This document shows, piece after piece, positions 60,644-64,000 of a stretch of 64,000 bases of DNA. A model generated the notes under the pieces. It worked only from the letters and a program-made list of their open reading frames with translations. It did not search any database and was not told where the DNA came from. The stretch spans positions 1,054,001-1,118,000 of the forward strand of contig NZ_FNET01000001.1 in NCBI RefSeq assembly GCF_900100275.1, written 5' to 3'. This DNA comes from Lentzea albidocapillata subsp. violacea. Lineage in GTDB: Bacteria > Actinomycetota > Actinomycetes > Mycobacteriales > Pseudonocardiaceae. Every line of letters begins with the position of its first letter. Positions within the stretch are counted from its first letter, which is position 1. The position numbers and the translations under genes are program-made.

Positions 60644-62762
60644 GCCGCCGCAACACGGCCCTCAGCCCGGTGACGTCGGCACCCTGGGCCAGGCGGATCT
60701 CCACCACCCGCTCGAGATGCGGCACGGCCGCCGCGGTGTCACCGAGCACGTCCACCAGCGTCAGGCGTGCTTCGGCCTCGTACTGCGTCATTCCCGCCGC
60801 GGTGAACCAGCCGGCCGCGCGTTCCAGATCGGCCTGAGCCTCGCGGAGCTGACCGGCCTCCCGGCGCAGCGCGCCGAGGCCGATCAGCGCGCGACCGGCC
60901 ATGCGGGAGTCGCCCACGGCTTCCAGGGCCTCGTGAGCCTGCCGCATCGTGGCGAGGGCCTGGGTGTGCTGACCCGCCGCGTGCAGGGCTCGCGCGAGAA
61001 AGAACATCGCCAGCGCGACGCCTCTGTCCGAACCCGCGACGCGGCTGCCTTCCATCGCGCGCTGGTAGGCCTCGACGGCCGCGGCGGGATCCGTCTGGTC
61101 GAGATGGCGGCCGGTGAACTCCCACACCGAGGCCGACAGCAGGGCGTCGCCCGCCCGGCAGGCCTGTTCCCGCGCGAGGCGCAGTTCCTCCTCCGCGCGA
61201 TCGTGCTCGCCGAGATCCGTGTACGCCCGGGACACCACACTGCGCAACCGGGCCTCAGCGGCGGGATTGCCCGCTCGCCGTGCGGCCCTGGCACCCGCCT
61301 CCGCCGACTCCGTCCAGTCGTCGAGGTAACGGCGGTTGAGGTACAGCGCCGTCAACGCCTCGGCGAGTTGCCAGACCGCGTCGTCGCGCCCCTCCCGCCC
61401 GGCCCAGCGGACCAGGGCCAGCAGGTTGGCGCGTTCCGCGACCATCCAGTCGATCGCCTGCCGCCTGCCCGCGTCGCCGTCCGGAAAGGGGTTGGCCGTG
61501 CCGCCGGTGAGCGCGAGGTGGTCGGCGACGCGCAACCGATTCCCCATCACCGCCTGGTCCGCGTGGCACAACCGCGGCAGGTAGTGGTGCAGTGCCTGGT
61601 CCAGCACCTCGATCTGCCGGCTCGGCGGCTCCTCACGCAACGCGCACTCCCGCGCGTGCAACCGCACGAGGTCGTGAAAGGCGAACCGGTCGGCAGCGCG
61701 TTCGTCCAGGAGGTTGGCCTGGACCAGCGGGTCGAGCAGGTCCCGTGCTCGCTCGGCGCTGGTGCCCAGCAACTCGGGAACGAGATCAAAAGCGATGTGC
61801 GGGAACGGCAACAGGCCCAGCACCCGGTACAGGGCGGCCGCGTCCGAGTCGAGGGCACGATAGGAATTGTCGAACACGACGGACACGACCTGTTCTCCTC
61901 CTACGGACAACGCGGCCAGCCGCCGCTCCTCGTGCACCAGCTCCGCGGCCAGTGCCGCCACCGTCAGGTGCCGCCGGGCCAGCAGACGCGCCGCCGCGAC
62001 GCGCAGGGCGACCGGCAGCCCGGCGCAGGCCGCCGCCACGACAGCGGACGCCTCCGGATCCGCCTCGACCCGCCCGTCCCCGCAGAGCCGGGACAACAGC
62101 TGCACGCCTTCGTCCGCCGTCAGCGGCGCGAGTTCCACCACCGTCGCGCCGTCGAGGGTCAGCTCGACGAGCTTGCTGTTGCTGGTGACGAGAACGACGC
62201 TGCGACCGCCGCCGGGCACGAAGGGCGCGACGTGGCTCGGTTCGGTGACATCGTCGAGCACCACCACCCGGCGACCATCGGCCATCTTCGTGCGGAAGAG
62301 GCTGGAACGGCCGGTCAGGGTCGACGGGATCTGCGCCTCGTCCACCCCCAGCGCGCGCAGGCACTCGGCAAGCCCGTCACCCACGGCGGTGCCGTCCGGT
62401 GTGCGCAGCGCGGCGAGATCGACGTACAAACGCCCGTCGGGAAACGCCTCTCGCTGCCGCGCCACCCACTTCCTGACGATTTCACTCTTTCCGACGCCCG
62501 CCATGCCACTGACGAGAACGACCTGCGGCGAACCTCCGTCTCCCGCCACAGCGTCGATTCGCGTCATCTCGTGGACCCGGTTGACGAAGCGCGGAGTCGT
62601 CCGCGGCACCTGGTCCGGCACCGCGAGCCGCACCGCCGGAGGCTGGTTGATGACGATGTCACCGGTGACCGACCCCGCCTGCACAGCCGAGCCGGTGGCA
62701 CCCGAAAGCACGTTCTGGACCTCGAACGCCTCGTCGGACCGACGCGAGTCCTGCTGCCCCAT
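60627..62762 (-). CDS. STAND (NB-ARC) ATPase with TPR repeats
   Basis: 711 residues from the ATG at 62762. A short N-terminal segment (NVLSGATGSAVQAGSVTGDI) is the beta-rich tag often found at the start of actinobacterial conflict-type STAND proteins. NB-ARC follows with SGMAGVGKSE near 88, VVVLDDVTE near 168, and GLPVALRVAAARL. The C-terminal 300 residues are TPR-like. No DNA-binding domain is evident, so it may be a sensor switch and not a classic regulator. The frame is open upstream, but those residues are non-coding-like. It converges with and overlaps the transferase-like gene by 17 bases. Confidence 0.85.
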   Translation of the reverse strand: MGQQDSRRSDEAFEVQNVLSGATGSAVQAGSVTGDIVINQPPAVRLAVPDQVPRTTPRFVNRVHEMTRIDAVAGDGGSPQVVLVSGMAGVGKSEIVRKWVARQREAFPDGRLYVDLAALRTPDGTAVGDGLAECLRALGVDEAQIPSTLTGRSSLFRTKMADGRRVVVLDDVTEPSHVAPFVPGGGRSVVLVTSNSKLVELTLDGATVVELAPLTADEGVQLLSRLCGDGRVEADPEASAVVAAACAGLPVALRVAAARLLARRHLTVAALAAELVHEERRLAALSVGGEQVVSVVFDNSYRALDSDAAALYRVLGLLPFPHIAFDLVPELLGTSAERARDLLDPLVQANLLDERAADRFAFHDLVRLHARECALREEPPSRQIEVLDQALHHYLPRLCHADQAVMGNRLRVADHLALTGGTANPFPDGDAGRRQAIDWMVAERANLLALVRWAGREGRDDAVWQLAEALTALYLNRRYLDDWTESAEAGARAARRAGNPAAEARLRSVVSRAYTDLGEHDRAEEELRLAREQACRAGDALLSASVWEFTGRHLDQTDPAAAVEAYQRAMEGSRVAGSDRGVALAMFFLARALHAAGQHTQALATMRQAHEALEAVGDSRMAGRALIGLGALRREAGQLREAQADLERAAGWFTAAGMTQYEAEARLTLVDVLGDTAAAVPHLERVVEIRLAQGADVTGLRAVLRRLTGTP

Positions 62763-62943
62763 GCGACCCCACCCTCGCCAACCGTGATCAAGGGGCCACG
62801 CTACGCCATCCGGCAGGTCGAACGGGGCCATATCGTCGTCAAGGCGGAGCCGGCGCGTCTCTCGGCCTAGACGGTGCCCGCTGAGCTGGAGATCGTCCCA
62901 GTGGGCACGCCACAGCGAGGTTGTCGCGTGCCGCAAGAGCAGA

Positions 62944-63594
62944 TCAGCCAGTGCGCAGGAGCAGGCCCGTGTAGAGGCGCACCGCGGCGGTGGCCAGGTT
63001 CGGCACCCTGATCTCACGGTCCACCCGGAAGTGCCCGCGCAGCGCGGGTTGCAGGCGTTCGCGGCGGTCGCCGTACTGGCTTGGGCCCTGCCGGGTGAGC
63101 AGGCGGAGGGGGACGTTCCACAGCGCGCCGGTGCCCGGCGTGCACAGCACGAGCGCGCCGCCCGGCCGCAGCACGCGGCGCATCTCCGCGCACGCCGCCT
63201 CGATGTCCGGCACATACTCCAGGGTGCTCACCGACACCAGGCAGTCGAACGACCCCGTGTCGTAGGGCAGGTTCTCCACGCTCGCGGTGGTCAGGGTCGC
63301 GCTCACGCCGTGGCGGGCCAGGTTGGCCTCCACCTCGGCGCGCTTCTGGTGCGGGTCCACGCCGTGCAGGTCGTCGCAGTGGCGGGCGAGCTCCGGCAGG
63401 AACACGCCGCTGCCGTAGCCGATGTCGAGCAGCCGCGGGAACCTCGTGCCGGCCAGCAGGTCCACGATGATCCGGAACCGCAGCCGTTGCACGCCGCGCA
63501 GGACCGGAAGGTGGTTCCAGGTGGGGTGGTCCACGTCGCTGGTCGGGGTGAGGCCGTCCTTGGGCAGCAGCGCCAGTGGCCGGTCGGGCTTCAT
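62944..63594 (-). CDS. Class I SAM-dependent methyltransferase
   Basis: 216 residues with motif I LLDIGYGSGVFLPEL, post-I acidic HGVDPHQKRAEVEANL, and FDCLVSVSTLEYVPD with RRVLRPGGALVLCTPG, the order of Methyltransferase_11-type enzymes. The substrate is unknown. The ATG at 63594 (GAGG upstream) overlaps the stop of the upstream membrane-protein gene by ATGA, so the two are co-translated. This pairing suggests a membrane lipid or prenyl-type substrate, which is only a guess. Confidence 0.85.
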   Translation of the reverse strand: MKPDRPLALLPKDGLTPTSDVDHPTWNHLPVLRGVQRLRFRIIVDLLAGTRFPRLLDIGYGSGVFLPELARHCDDLHGVDPHQKRAEVEANLARHGVSATLTTASVENLPYDTGSFDCLVSVSTLEYVPDIEAACAEMRRVLRPGGALVLCTPGTGALWNVPLRLLTRQGPSQYGDRRERLQPALRGHFRVDREIRVPNLATAAVRLYTGLLLRTG

Positions 63595-64000
63595 CGAGAC
63601 CTCATCTCGGTAGCAGGAGTCGGGAGAACGGCCGGCGCGTGCCGGACGACGGTCAGGAACCACCAGCCCAGCGCGACGTTGCAGGCGGTGAAGGCGGCGA
63701 CCATGCCCGGCGCGCCGGCGAACACCCCGCCCGCGGCCTGCAGGGCCAGACCGGGCACGAAGGCCGCGGTCAGCGCGGTGCGGACGCGGGCCAGGCCGAG
63801 CGACGGCTGGACCGTGACCACGCAGAACAGCACGACCACCAGGGCGTGGGCCGTGGCGCCGGCGGCGGTCAACGCCAGGAGTGCGGCGTTCAGGTGGTGC
63901 AGTGCGCCGGCGGCGGCCAGGCCCGCTGCCACCAGCACGACCGCGCCGGTCACCGACAGCGCGATGGCGCGCGGGGCGTACCGCAGGACGGCGCGCCTGC
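63591..64000 (-). CDS. Multi-spanning membrane protein (5' end outside window)
   Basis: The frame is open to the window edge, so the N-terminus is missing. The visible roughly 135 residues contain four or five hydrophobic segments (VTGAVVLVAAGLAAAGALHHL, LNAALLALTAAGATAHALVVV, ALTAAFVPGLALQAAGGVF, MVAAFTACNVALGWWFLTVV). I cannot assign a family; it could be the end of a UbiA-like or other integral membrane enzyme. It is translationally coupled to the downstream methyltransferase. Confidence 0.65.
   Translation of the reverse strand, partial: RRAVLRYAPRAIALSVTGAVVLVAAGLAAAGALHHLNAALLALTAAGATAHALVVVLFCVVTVQPSLGLARVRTALTAAFVPGLALQAAGGVFAGAPGMVAAFTACNVALGWWFLTVVRHAPAVLPTPATEMRSR

Overview
High-GC DNA with GTG starts, frequent 4-base ATGA/GTGA gene overlaps, AfsR/SARP-type regulators, a modular NRPS cluster and MoxR-vWA-CHAT conflict genes. 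This fits a filamentous actinomycete, most likely of the Pseudonocardiales group (Lentzea/Saccharothrix-like). That placement is inferred from gene content and no marker gene is present.

Layout. (1) 1-6.9 kb is an accessory and partly decaying stretch: the end of a CHAT-protease gene, a degraded IS3 transposase, a frameshifted and apparently chimeric esterase remnant, a DUF4231 membrane protein, a transposase N-terminal scrap, a hypothetical protein with a DUF7669-like domain, and a frameshifted HEPN-like gene. Long pieces between them carry nothing I recognise. (2) 7.1-10.1 kb, minus strand: a C39/C70-like papain-fold protein with a coupled partner, a secreted hypothetical, and a secreted I36-type inhibitor-like protein. 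(3) 10.2-14.9 kb: a STAND/TPR regulator, a 45-residue secreted peptide gene too short for ordinary gene calling, an HTH-NTPase regulator preceded by a thrice-repeated 9-mer, a small hypothetical protein, and two strong terminators. (4) 14.9-47.8 kb: a non-ribosomal peptide biosynthetic cluster. A four-gene minus-strand operon encodes both glutamate mutase subunits (3-methylaspartate supply), a class II aaRS-like stand-alone amide synthetase and a truncated FMN glutamate-synthase-like protein. Next come a SnoaL-like protein and a SARP regulator, a type II thioesterase, and a SyrP-like Fe(II)/2OG oxygenase translationally coupled to a stand-alone A-T protein. The plus-strand operon is NRPS1 (A-T-C-A-T), NRPS2 (C-A-T-C), MbtH, free PCP, thioesterase, P450, MFS exporter and NRPS3 (C-T-C-A-T-C-A-T-TE). 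NRPS3 begins with a module lacking an A domain, and NRPS2 ends with an unpaired C domain, so the stand-alone A-T and free PCP probably complete the line in trans. (5) 47.9-54.6 kb: a compact five-function conflict-type operon, Trypco1-like small protein, MoxR AAA+ ATPase, vWA protein (split by an apparent frameshift), CHAT protease and a GlgX-like protein. The GlgX homologue has lost its catalytic nucleophile and general acid, so it looks like a carbohydrate-binding or sensing pseudo-enzyme. This is the most unusual system in the window. (6) 54.7-64 kb: a secreted I36/M15-like fusion protein, a second SARP regulator, a CDP-glycerol-transferase-like gene with an 8-bp microsatellite near its 5' end, a STAND/TPR ATPase, a SAM methyltransferase and the start of a membrane protein.

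How the genes may work together. Glutamate would be isomerised to 3-methylaspartate and perhaps amidated to 3-methylasparagine. A Gln-like residue on the A-T protein would be beta-hydroxylated, and the NRPSs would join roughly six or seven residues ending with Ser. The terminal TE would release the peptide, the P450 would oxidise a carrier-bound residue and the MFS protein would export the product. No tRNA, rRNA, CRISPR array or intact insertion sequence was found. Several small tandem-repeat expansions lie inside the coding genes.
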